This document shows, piece by piece, positions 37,488 through 49,100 of a stretch of 64,000 nt of DNA. This stretch comes from Ficedula albicollis (lineage: Eukaryota; Chordata; Aves; Passeriformes; Muscicapidae), in NCBI RefSeq assembly GCF_000247815.1, contig NC_021673.1, positions 35,913,194 to 35,977,193 on the forward strand, given 5' to 3'. The notes under the pieces are model-generated. The model searched no databases and was not told the DNA's origin. It saw only the letters and a list, made by a program, of their open reading frames with translations. The position numbers were made by a program, and so were the translations under genes. Position 1 is the stretch's first letter. Every line of letters begins with the position of its first letter.

Positions 37488-39513
37488 TTAAATGGTTGAT
37501 AAGTCTGAAAACTAGTAGAGACGAAAATATGGGAATTAAGCCATGTTATCCCAAGTAGAATGAAGCTCAATTTATTGGTTTAAATTTTGGAAAATGGAAG
37601 ATAAATTCTAGAAAATTTATTAAATAGGGACTTTGATAAATGCTGACAGATTTGGGGAAAAAAAATATAAAAACATTTAAAAAAACCCCCGTATTTCCTC
37701 TGAAGAATTGCTTTTTAACTGTGGCTGAGTTTGCCACAGCTGACTTCTTTCTCTCAAATCATCTTTCAGATGTACTTACTCTTTCCCTTCTTCAAAGCCC
37801 AATCCAAGGAGTGACACATGTGGTGCTTTTTGTAGTACCTGGTCCTCTGTCTGAAGATTGACACAAAGCCAGTATAGCACTTTGTTTTCCATGTTCACCA
37901 CCACTGCTCATTTAACACCTTTCTCTAACCATGGCCGTGACCACTGTCTTGCCTTGAAATCACTAAATGGACACATTGGTTTTGTTTTGTGTCTGGCTTG
38001 TCAAAATATTGGAGAAAGAATTTTGTCATGGGCTGAAACGTGTTAGGAAAAGGGGAACAGGAGAAAAATGCTGTAAGATTTAAATCAAAACTGTTTTGAG
38101 GCTGTTGCAAATTTGTTTCATGGGGCTTTTTTTCTCTTCAGACATTGCCAGAGCTAGATCCATGTACAAATCTGATGTGACTGAAAATGACTGTTTCCAG
38201 CTTCAGGACATCCAGCCAGGACACTGTAAATACTTAGGGATGTGCAAACTTCACATATTCTGCTGATCTGCAGCACTACTTACCTGCTTGCAGCAAAGCC
38301 CAAGCTCAAAGCTGTATTGTTCTGTTTTGCAAGAACTTACACTATACAAACTTACTCGTCAGTAGTCTTACAACCTGAGGTTGTTCAAAACACTGAATGG
38401 GAGGATATTATTGAGGTGTTTGACAGTGTTTTAAAGAAGTTTTTTAATTTCACTGAAAATTAATTGACTGTATTCCTAAATAACTTCTGAAAATGAATTT
38501 ACTTACGTTTACTGAGCCATAACACTAATCCCGCATTTACCTAATTTGATGTTCATGTAGTCACATCTGCTTCCACATGAACAAACTTAATGCAGCTGAA
38601 ATCACTGTGACTATAGAACTGAATTTAAATCAGTCATCTTCTCACCTGCTGCAGGGTATCTGCAGTAAAGATGAAGAAAGGAAAATCTTCTGCCTCCTGC
38701 TGCAAGGGAGCTCCCCCTGACATGTCAGTGGGACTGGTACCAAAGTGTCCAAGATGACAGCCAGCTGCTGCAGAGCACTCTGCCTTGTGCTGGCAGTGCT
38801 TTGCTGCCTCTGTTCTGCCCTTGCTTTGGTGATAGCTCAGGCAGGCTATCACTGTGCAGCGTGCCTTATCTCTCTCTATCAGTGCCAGCTCCACAGTGCT
38901 CTCTGACCTTTTCCAGTCCTGATGTGTGTGAGCTGATAGCAGCTTAGGACAAGCATGTGCCAAGATTTTTTTTGTTGTTGTTCTGTGATGATGGACAAAA
39001 CATGATGTAGCTCAGCCTTGTGCTGTGCTCTTCTGATCTACAGTGAATGACACTGAACTTGTCAGAGTTCTGAGAGTGTTGAATTGACTTGTAAATAATG
39101 GGAACAGTTATTAATAGCCATTAAATACTTTCTTTTCTGCAGTTCTGTCATCTTTGTTTATTCCCTTTTTTTTTCTCTGCTCAAAGCCAGAAGCTGGTAA
39201 ACAAGTGAAACTACAGGTTTCTGCATCACTTTTGTCAATTTAAAATGCAACACTTGAAATAAACTACCTGTAAAGGCTTGGATGCCATATTCCAGTTTAT
39301 GGTGTCTACTGAATTTCTTTTAACCATAATCTGTCTTAAAATGAGACCTGTTTTCTCCCCTCCACTTGCCTTGCCTCTGTCAGGAGCCCAGCTCTGAAGC
39401 ATCAGTGGTGGTTTGGTCTTCCACACCAGCTGCTTCTCTTGTGCAGTGCTCCACCGTACCCAACAGCCCCAAGCCACATTCTGTGTGTGGAGTTGAAGCT
39501 CTTGGGGTGGAGC

Positions 39514-39570
39514 AGGGGTGCCAGGGTGGGTGCCAGTGGTGGTGTGGGTGCCAGGGTGGGCATGGGCGGA
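39514..39570 (+). repeat. G-rich minisatellite (GGGTGCCAG units)
   Basis: Three GGGTGCCAG units plus related GGTGTGG and GGGTGGGC segments over about 57 bp, within a GC-rich patch. The frames that cross it (Gly/Val or Pro/Thr/His-rich) arise from the repeat. Confidence 0.8.
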
Positions 39571-39887
39571 GGGGGCAGGCTGCTGGGAGGACTCTGCTGC
39601 CAGCAGCAGAAGAGCTCCGTCATACAGCAGGAATCTCTGCCCTGGGTGACGGACAACGCTGATTAGAAAAGGGCTAAATGTCAACATTGTTCTGAACTGG
39701 TAACTGGCAATTTTCCAAGAGCATTTTAGACATGAGACTTTGGAGATTTTCTCCTCCCAGGCTGCTCTCCCTTCTCCTCCTCCTTCCCCCTCTAACCACT
39801 GTAACTCATTCTGTCAAGAACTGAGTGCTGTCCCTTCAGACCTTCAGATAAATCCTTTGCAGCAACAATTTTTAAAGCTGCCGTAGT

Positions 39888-39925
39888 GTCTCTTTCTGTC
39901 TGTCTGTCTTTCTTTCTTGCCTTCC
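39888..39925 (+). repeat. (TCTG)n/(TTTC)n microsatellite
   Basis: About four TCTG units followed by TTTC-type units. Simple sequence in the intron. Confidence 0.85.
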
Positions 39926-40538
39926 TCCTTACTAATTTATTTTGTGGCAAGGGGAAGGTTGCCCTGTGAGCAAGGTGGGGGTGGTGCAGAGCAGAAGGGT
40001 GAATGCCATGTTTTGACACATGTGGCTTTCCATTTTTGCAGAGGTCATTAGCACTCTGCTTAGTGACCAGAAGTTGATTACAAACACCGTGTAGCACTGA
40101 TGCTTTGCCAAAACACTTGGAGAGGAGATCTGTGCTTATGCTCCCCTTGTTCAATTTGTCTTAAAATATATTATTACCAAAAAGATTTAAAGAAAAATTT
40201 ATTGCTTGCAAAGAGGGACCCAAATCCCCAGGGCAGAATAAATAAAATAAAAACATGAGAAGTGCATTTATGGCCCTCCAGAAAACAAGAGTGCAGTCTT
40301 AAAAAGGTTTCCTTAAAATGAAAAATGAATGACTGAGTCGCCAACTGCTACTAATCTAAAAGTTAGTGCTTTTGATAGTGATGACTGTGCTGCTAACTCT
40401 TCGTTAGCAAGGGTTTTTAGTTGTAGAATAAGAGTGCTTTATAGAACATTTGCTCCCCTGTGGTTTAGAAATTAGCCTGTATATGGAATAAGTGAGCAAA
40501 GATGGAACGTATTTTCCACTGCCCTAGTTATTCCTATG

Positions 40539-40582
40539 CATGTGTGTGTGTTGGTGTGCTTTTGCATGTGTGTGTCTGTGCG
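40539..40582 (+). repeat. (TG)n microsatellite, interrupted
   Basis: Two GCATGTGTGTG blocks separated by a TTGGTGTGCTTT-like interruption. Simple sequence, possibly itself a small duplication. Confidence 0.85.
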
Positions 40583-40823
40583 CTAATAGCTTTGTGGTGA
40601 TGATGGAGATCATCAAGATGATATAGAATGGAAATACTCTGTGATTTTCTGGAGTCAGCCTTTTAGGACTCCCTTTAGATGGGAAAGGCAGTGATTTCTG
40701 GAAAGCAGGTTTGCCAGCAGGCTGCACTTAAGATCCTTAGACGGTATTTACTGCAGAACTGTACTTTACTGTGATGTGTTTGAATCTGGAAATAATTTTT
40801 CCCACACGGGAGAAAACACCTTG

Positions 40824-40900
40824 TCATAAAATACAGTGTATTTTACTTGTTTATAAAATAAAATACAGTGTCATAAAATACAGTGTATTTTACTTGTTTA
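40824..40900. repeat. Duplication of a 30-bp AT-rich unit, period 47
   Basis: TCATAAAATACAGTG followed by TATTTTACTTGTTTA occurs at 40824-40853 and 40871-40900. A third partial copy (ATAAAATACAGTG) sits between them at 40858-40870. The full copies are identical, indicating a recent stepwise duplication. Confidence 0.92.
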
Positions 40901-41597
40901 TTCAGTGTTATGTTTTTCTAATAAATTGTGGATTTAACCTTGTTTTCATTTATGTTAGTGGAAGATTTTCACCTGCATTCAATCTAGTAATATTGACTGT
41001 ATCTAGCTCTGATGCTCAGTGTGAGATTTGCTTTCCAAAGCTTATACTGGCATTTCTGAGGGTCAGAAGCTGCAGCTGTTCCTCAAGCCATCAACAGCAA
41101 TGTGAGCCCCAGCAGAAAACCTGTAAAACCTTTTTCTCCTACGCACAGTTCATGTGTTTTGAGTCCCTGCCATAGTTTGGCTGAGGGCTCTATCCTCCAC
41201 CCTCCAGTGGTCTCTGGACAGAAGGAGCAGAGACATTCAGGAAGGAGTACACTGGTATTTTCCTCCAAGTGTGGCAGAAAAGCAACGTGTGCTGATGGAG
41301 TAAGAGCCAGGGAACTGCATGGGCAGAACTTTCAGTTCAGCTGCCAGATCTGCTTTTTAAGAGCAGCTAGTAATGGGGAAATGAGTCGTTCAAACTGACT
41401 AGAGTCTTGGTTGTACTCTAGAAAATGGGTCTATTTTCTTCTAACTAGGGTCTGCTGAAGGGAGTACTGTTTTCTGCTCTTTCCTAGAAAAAGACCTAGG
41501 AGAAATCCCATTTTTCAGTATTGTTTGTTGAGCTTTCCTCTCTGCAGGTGAAGTCAAGTCTTTCCCTGTACCAGTGTACACTTAACCTCATCACCTT

Positions 41598-41629
41598 TTT
41601 GTCAGTTGGTTACGTGCCGAACTGACAAA
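41598..41629. repeat. Inverted repeat (10-bp arms, 12-nt loop) in CpG-rich element
   Basis: TTTGTCAGTT (41598-41607) faces AACTGACAAA (41620-41629). The loop GGTTACGTGCCG carries two CpGs and an ACGTG core, and the CRE-like TGACGTGG follows at 41637-41644. It sits at the left edge of the CpG-retaining segment. Confidence 0.8.
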
Positions 41630-42480
41630 CGACTTGTGACGTGGGGCAACGTCTTAATGCAATTAATAACAATCCTTTAAGCAAAACTTATGTTTTTTAA
41701 AATGGAAAGTGCTGATAGCAGTAGGCAGACCTCCCCCTTAGGACCCATGGTGGTGAGAAACCTTGGAGGCAAGAGGAGAAGGTGTCTTGGAGGGGCTGTG
41801 CATGCAGCACCACGTGGGCAGCAGGAGCTGATTCCAGTCACTCCGTCTCAGCAGGGCGCTGGATGTCCTTGGCAGAGTGACAGCCAGGCCTCGTTCGCTG
41901 AAACCCTTCCCAGTGCTGCGGCCACAAGAACACCCCAAGTATTTTAAGTTAGCTACGTAGGTCCTATTCTTAACTTTTCATCTCATCAGATACTTTTCTT
42001 ATTAGGACTTGAGAGCCTTCCCTCTAAGGTAATGATGATGTAGGTTAAACATCCGTGCTCAAGCCCCGGCTTGTGGGTCTGTGATGTGTTATGGCTGTGA
42101 TCCGTGCAATCGCTGTGCTCCAGCCCTGCTGGGCCGTGTGACATAATGGCGTTTTTAATTTCCTCCTTCCAGCGCCATTGTCTGCTCGCATGTAGGAAAT
42201 TACTTTGTTTTTCGTGTTAATTGGTAGCACGACCTGTTTCAGCAATTCACCATCTCAAAGGTATGTCTGAGATCTCCAAATGACTCACTGACATAAACGC
42301 AGATGAGCTAAAGCCACTTGTGTTACAGAAGGGCCGAAAGCCAAGGCAGAGGATCTCGATACCCGAGCTAGCCTTTTAGCCTGCAGGACTGTGAGCCCGT
42401 GGCCCACTTTGTTAATGACTGCATGGAAGTCTAGTGGCAAGTGGTAGGTTGTAAGAGGCAGCCCGCAGAAGGAGTCATGT
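41598..42480. promoter_or_regulatory. Candidate intronic regulatory/conserved element (CpG-retaining)
   Basis: I counted 28 CpG dinucleotides in about 880 bp, against 3 in a comparable stretch at 19981-20880; lower but still raised density continues to about 43.15 kb. The block is free of recognised repeats and carries ordered motifs such as CACGTG (41811-41816), a perfect AP-1 site TGACTCA (42281-42287) and homeobox-like TTAATT cores. Retained CpGs in an otherwise CpG-depleted intron suggest an unmethylated enhancer or alternative promoter under selection. No TATA box or first exon is evident, so enhancer is favoured. This is inference without alignment. Confidence 0.4.
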
Positions 42481-42960
42481 TAAATTCATGGCCTCTAGCT
42501 CACTTGATCAATTGCAAGCTGGTAGACATTTATTTAAAATTTATACCACATGAATGTCTGAGGTAATAGGTGAATACTGTAAAGGGTTTATTTAAAAGAA
42601 TATTTGACCAGTAGGGTCTTTAGAGATCAAATATTTCATTTTCAAGGGTGTCCTGCGTATTTGTAGAGGAGGAGGGGGAAGTAAAGAGGGATTTGGATAA
42701 TGCGAAATACCACAGAAAGCAAGATTTTCCAAGGAAAACACCAGGAAGCTTGGTATGAGCATTTAATGTATGCTGAAGTTTTTAAAAGGAAACATTAATG
42801 GTGAAACATGCCCTCAAAGGACAAGCCAGCAATAAATTTTGTGTCACAAAATTACCTGTCAGTGAGATTATGTTTAAATAACGTAGAATTGTTCCTGCTT
42901 CTTCAGGGGTTGGGAGAAACTTCACGGGAGATTGTTCAAAGTATTCAGAATTATGTGCAC

Positions 42961-42986
42961 AAATCCCATTAACAATAATGGGATTT
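42961..42986. repeat. Short inverted repeat (10-bp arms, 6-nt loop)
   Basis: AAATCCCATT faces AATGGGATTT across AACAAT. Small hairpin potential just beyond the CpG-rich core; function unknown. Confidence 0.8.
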
Positions 42987-43159
42987 ATGTGTTCAACCCT
43001 GCTCGAATGGCATTGAAAAATGCGGCTGTTGGTTGTTCTTCCCCAAAGCACAGACATAGCAAGGGAGCAATGAAATCCAGAATATTTTCTCTCGTGATTT
43101 TTTTTTTTTATTACCTTCCAGACACAGTGTATCTGACTAGCAGCCCGTGTGTACTGCTT

Positions 43160-46100
43160 TGTGATTAAAGCCTACAGGCAATTCTCCTTTTCCCTGGGTC
43201 AGGGGTGGGGTGGGATATGACAGCAAAAAAAACCCCACCAAACAGATTTGACATGTCAGCATTCCCATTATCTGTGTCAATGGGGAGCACTATTACATAA
43301 AAGATCAGCAGGACTATGAGCATTTTGAATGAGTGGACTCCAGTAAAAGGAGTTTGGTGCAGGCTTTTTTTCCTCTAATGTCCTTACTTTAAAAAAACAC
43401 ATGGTCTTTGTTTTGATGTATTGTAGATGAGACCAAGTTCTTACAAATTAAAGTATAAGGCAGAGAATGCTCCAAAGGTGGAAGACAGAGGAAGAAAGGG
43501 GAAAAATATACAATTAAGTCAACTATGACTGAACATGTTGCCATGGGATTTGATCTTATCCTATTTACAAGAGAAAACTTATGACTCATGGGTTCTAAAT
43601 GATCAAGTCATTACTCATTTATGGAATAAAAAAAATGGATACCTTTTATGGGATTTTTATAAATAATGATTACTTCCCCATATTTGTGAATGCTGAGCAA
43701 AGACATGCTGCAGTCATAAAGCTCTCAGCATGCATGGCTTCTGTGCAGACTTTTTGAGAAGTATTTAGTGTTAAGTGATTCTGCTTTCAGGCTTTATTCT
43801 CCGTGGGGTTCTGCTCGTTGCCTGTGCTGAGTTGTAACCCTCATTTCACAAAAATCACAAAGGGAAAGCAGGATAGGTTTTGCCAAAATCCAGACAGTTG
43901 ATACCTAAAGTGCAGTTCAGGATGGACATGTAAAAGACATCTTTTTTGGAACTGTTTTCTTTCCACCTAACCCGGGAGGGCTCTGCAGGATTCCAGCAGT
44001 TCTGGTTGCCAGTGGTCTGTTGTGATGGTCATGATGCTGCTTACCATGTACTTTTGCCTAGTCAAGACTTTTCAGCTGTTCCTGAGGAGCTTAAAAGACT
44101 TTAGCCTGCCCCCACAGTTTGTGGACACTGCTGACTTGTGGGTTATCACCCTGTCCTGGCACTCTGGTCCAGCTTTAGTACTGTTTTCTTCTGCTGGTCT
44201 TCGTTAGCTGCAGTTAATGCTTTCTTTTATCTCTGCCCCTGCCCTCACTCACAGGATTATTAAAATGGTAACCATTATGACCTGGTTTTGAACTCTGTCT
44301 TTTTGCCCTGGAAAGGATCCATGCCCTTGTCATGGTACATGTGAAGTGTTGACCTCTTGTGCTGCTAACCTTCCTATATGGGTTTGAAGAAGTGCATGTA
44401 ACCATCAGTAGGAAAGAGATATCTGCATATCAGATTAAAATCTGATTTGGTGCAAGGGAAATCCGCTTAAGAACTTGTGTAATGGAGACAATCACTGAAA
44501 AACTAATCCTTTTTTTAAATTTTGATGTATGACAGCTGGGTAGATACATCAGGAAAATGGATTTTTGAAGGGGAGCAATTGTAGTTTTAAATTTTATTGT
44601 TTGATGCACAGGCTTTGCACAGGCTTCTCCTTGGGTGGGCAGTAATTTTATTGTGGGCACAACTGGCTTCTGAGTGAGTTCAAATCTAGAGTGTTCCGGA
44701 TCCTAGAGATCAAGCCCAGTTATAAATTTTGCATTTGAAGTTATGCATGTTTTCCTGAGGGAGAGCATGTGAAGAGGAGAGAACGTGGGAGCAGTGAATG
44801 CTACATTCAATTCTTGGGTTACAGTCTACCTATAATATCTTTCCAGTTGTGTTTGTGTATCCATTTTTTCCATATCCTTGAAAGTATCTCTCTCAGAAAA
44901 TCAGACAGACTTCTACAGAGGATCCATAGATGTGGATTCTTAAAGCAGCTGGCCATGGTATTGAGAGAAGCTTCCAAGGCTTTACTTAATTCTCTGGAGA
45001 AAAGAAACAATTGGAAGAGAAGCATAAAATGAGTATACTTGTACAACAAAGACATCCCATGGATGTAGAGATCAGAAACCCCTTGGTGAAATTGATTCTG
45101 AACACCTGTGTAGTTGTGTAGAAATGGATTTTTTAGACATGTATTTTTTAGGTAGATTGACTCTGCATACCAGATGAAAGTGGAATCCACTTTCTTGTTA
45201 ATTCTGTTTCTGTGCCAAACTCTGTGTTTGTGGGAGATAATGGCTTTTAATGTACTGGCAGTAAAATTTAGTATTTGACTCAATGTCTTTCTAGCTGGCT
45301 TATGATGTCCTAAGTGTTACAATACATTCACACATTTTAGTGGTTCATCCACCTCCTACAACCAGTCAAAGAGAGCTGCATGCTGCCTTTGATATGGTTT
45401 CACTGTCTTACAAAAAATGAGAATTAGAATTTATATTTTCCCCTTTTTTTCTATAGATATGCTTGTACCATTGAGCTGCAATCTGTAGGGAATCCTTTGA
45501 AGAAAATGGAAATTACTACTTACGGGAAACTATGTACAAAACACAACACATTTGTAGAGAAAAAGAGAGAGGATAGTTGCAGCCTGTTCCAAACGGCAAA
45601 GCTTTTTAGTTCTAGTATTCTTTTATTTGCACTACCCAGTGCTCAGAGACCCTTTTTGTGAATTAAAAGAAGGATTAAAACTTCACACATGCTTTAACTT
45701 GAGGATGTGGAGAGATTTCTGGATAGCACTATTGTTCCTGTGAGCAAAGCCAATAAACTATTATCCAAATCCTTTTTCTGCTTTGGTGTCAGACAAGGAG
45801 ATCAGCCAAAATGCTGGACTTATCTGGCATGTGTTGGGTGTCAGCTATGAACAAAATCTTGGTTCCAGCTACCAGAGTCATATCTCAGAGCTGCTCTCAA
45901 CAAGTTAGATCAAGAAAGCTGTTGGGTTTTTTAAAAACATTCTGCTCTGTGCAAGTGAACTAATGTCAGTTGTGTTCTGGGCAGCTGTTGGACGTCACAG
46001 CTGTAACAACAAAAAGTAAGATTTTCTTTTTAGCATCATACTTCAAAAGTTAAATTAAAAATTCTCTTGCAAAAATAACTCTGTAATAAATAGAGTATGC

Positions 46101-49100
46101 ATCAATAAATGTACCAAGGAAGGGCAATCTGCACCTGATATAATAAAAATATTTATTGTGAAACTTCTGTTCAAAGAAGTGGAGCATATAGTTGTGATGG
46201 GTGACTTCACCATAGAATTTTAGAATTCACTTATGGGATGGAATTTCTGTTCTATTAATGTCCCATTTACACCATTTTGGCCTCATAAAAGGTACTCAGA
46301 TATGTAGGAAAATCTGGTCTATAGAACATTTTGTGCTCTGAGAAGAGTTCTTTATTGAATTTTACAGGTTGCCACAGTTTTCAGGTCCTATTCTGTGGAA
46401 CTTAGAAATTTTAATCATTGTTAGTGTAAATATGGTAGGCACGTGTGGCTTTAATTTGCAGCAAAGCATTCAACACTTCCTGGTTTAGAATTGCACTTAA
46501 GCTCAGGCTAAATTTGTGCTTACAACAGCACAGAAAGATGCTGAATTATCCTGAAAACATTTGGCAGCATTCAAACTATGTAAAACCAAAATCCTGCTCT
46601 GGCCTGTTGGACCGAGGTGATTCTGCTGGCAAACTTTTTTGGCTTGTAAATACTTAGCATGTGGTAAAATCACATGCTAAGATTGAGAACTGTACTTGGG
46701 AGGAAGGTGTCTGACCTTGCACCAAGTTGGTGTTTTAAGTTGTTTTTTGTTTTCTCTCTCTTTTGGTCCCCCCCTGTGGTTTTCTAAATATTTGTATATA
46801 GCTCTTCAACTACAGACAATAATATTATAACAATATTCCAGTATTTGAAAAGCACCCTAGATTTAAACCTACAGGTTCATACATGTGAACAACTGGTCAT
46901 GTTGCAAAAAGCTTCCAATAACCCTATTTATTGAGAAATTAGATTTTTTTCTTATAAGTGAATATACTGTTATATTATTTTTAGGCTAATAGGATATTAA
47001 CTGCTGTGACACGATCTGCTGTGAACTAACTTCAGATGTTCACGTTATGTGAGCTGAAAAATATCTGTGTGGAGTTGGATTTTGAAAGTATATGTGATTC
47101 TGCAAACTGAACCCAATGATCTAGCACACTTTAATCAAGAGCCATTTCAATAATCACCCTTTTGTGGTGTACCATAGTGTCTCCTGTTACAAAAATAAAT
47201 ACAATATCACGATAAACAGAGATAGATTTTTCATTTGTTGCCAAAACAAGATACACCTTGATAACAGAAATTACTTACCAAGTGTCACAAGATTTAGTTT
47301 CCATCCATTAAACTAAAAAAGCTAAAGAGCTATGGCATCTTAATGCTAGTATGACTGGAAAAATGGAGGTGTCTGATTTCTGCACCTTGTTTTGGAATGA
47401 TGCCCCAGGGAGGGGGTAAAAATGTGTGAGGTTCTGCAGGAATCACATGCTGCTAATCTCTTCATGTGCTTGAAGTCCTGCTTACATTACTACCCTCTTC
47501 CTACAGGGATCATTTAGGGAGAGGGAAATCTTTCACAGTCCAACACCAAGAAATAAAAGAAAAGGTGATGAGGAGCTGTAGGTTAATGCCAAAATTTGAG
47601 AGAATGCCCCCACTGTCTCCCATGGACCCTGCCTCATACATGCACCTCTGTGGTTGTTATATCACAGCTCCTGACACTGCATCACATCTGTTCATCATTT
47701 TCTCTTCAGTTCTAACTAAATTTAAAGAACATTTGGTTTATTAGATAGTATTCTTTTTTATAATAATTGTTATATTTTTCTATTATTGCTGCATTTTTAT
47801 GACAGAAGAGCAAGATATTGCTCAGAGGTGCTGGTTGTTCCCTCTTCACTGAAGGATTTCTCTGTCCTTTTTCCCTCTCCTTCTTGTCCCCAGAAGTATT
47901 AAGCTGAGAAAACTTGTCTCTTCTATCTACCACTGATAGCCTTTAGATCAGGGTATTCTTTGATTTACAGCCTGAAAATGGCTCTTACTCCTTCATCTGA
48001 CTCACTCTTTTACAGCACAGTCACTTACAGATCAGTTCGGTTTCAGATCCTCAAAAAACCAGATTCTATGGGAATCTATTTTTCTCTGATCAAGAGATGG
48101 TACCAAACTAAAATATGCTGCTGAAGGGAGCATCCTTTCAACTTGGCCCTTAATATAAGGACCCTCTGAAAGTTGTTTAGTAACATTTGAATGTCTGTTT
48201 CACCCTTCTGCAAGCTTTTTAGGATCAGTTTAAGGAGAAATTTGAAAAAAAAAATGCAGAAATATGGACACTCCCATGTCCTGTGAGGCATGTGAGTTAT
48301 TGTTTACTGTTTTATTTTTCCAAGATACATAGGTAGTTTCTTTGTGGATGGAAGTTTTTGCTTCTATCTGCTCTACAAATTTTCTTTTTCTAAGGTGGAA
48401 GATGGGTGTGGAGGGAAAGAATCCAACTCCACACTGTCATACAATTGTCACTCAGTGTTTGAAGTAACTGTTCAGCAGTTTTGAAGATGGTTTTCTTCAT
48501 GTTTTTTAGCTCAAAAATGGAAGGGTTGGGAGCACTGTGGTACACTCTGTGCTCACTCAGTCCTACCTGACACAAGTGGTTCATTAATGGTTCTTAATTT
48601 ATTACCTGACATTTCTTGTTTTTTTTTGAAGAATGTTAAATACTGCAGACAGTTTATATTGATGTATCATTACTACTACCTGACATACTCCTCTTAATAT
48701 TAGATTTTTATTTTTAAACTTTTTTGTCTTTTCCATTTTAAAAGAGATTATTAATGTGAAGATATTAGTCTGCATGACAAAGTAACAATATAGTGCCTGT
48801 AAGAAAGGAGAGAGTCCCTGGCCCTACATACTGCAGACCCCTAACATTCAGCCAAGCCCCATCCAGATGCTGATACGTGATTGAATGTTTCTGTCTGCTG
48901 AATCCCAGGCAAGCAATGAAAATATCATGCTGTGCAGTAGATCCACTAGGGAGAAAACACATGTACACATCTAATTAAAAAAAGAAATCCATGCCAACCC
49001 TGAGTACAGCCCTGTGATGTCCTCTCTGTTTTAGCTGAGGGTGTCATACTCTTGAAGGATGTGAGGAATGCTGTAACAGTATTTAGCAGTACTGTTCTTC

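Larger units (their letters stand above)
35941..41597. other. Intronic sequence with several low-complexity tracts
   Basis: Holds the GT/GTTT run, the G-rich minisatellite, the TCTG run, the TG run and the 47-bp-period duplication listed separately. Around 39.36-39.66 kb the sequence is locally GC-rich and open on both strands; I regard those frames as by-products of composition. No exon recognised. Confidence 0.55.

Noticed and set aside
39235..39687. 150-codon minus-strand frame and overlapping plus-strand frames
   Set aside because: They sit on a GC-rich patch with a GGGTGCCAG minisatellite; the Pro/Thr/His or Gly/Val-rich translations come from the repeat, and nothing resembles a known protein.
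44819..45283. 154-codon minus-strand open frame
   Set aside because: No recognisable domain. With about 128,000 six-frame codons and random stops, a few frames of this length are expected by chance in AT-rich DNA. No splice or retroviral context supports it.
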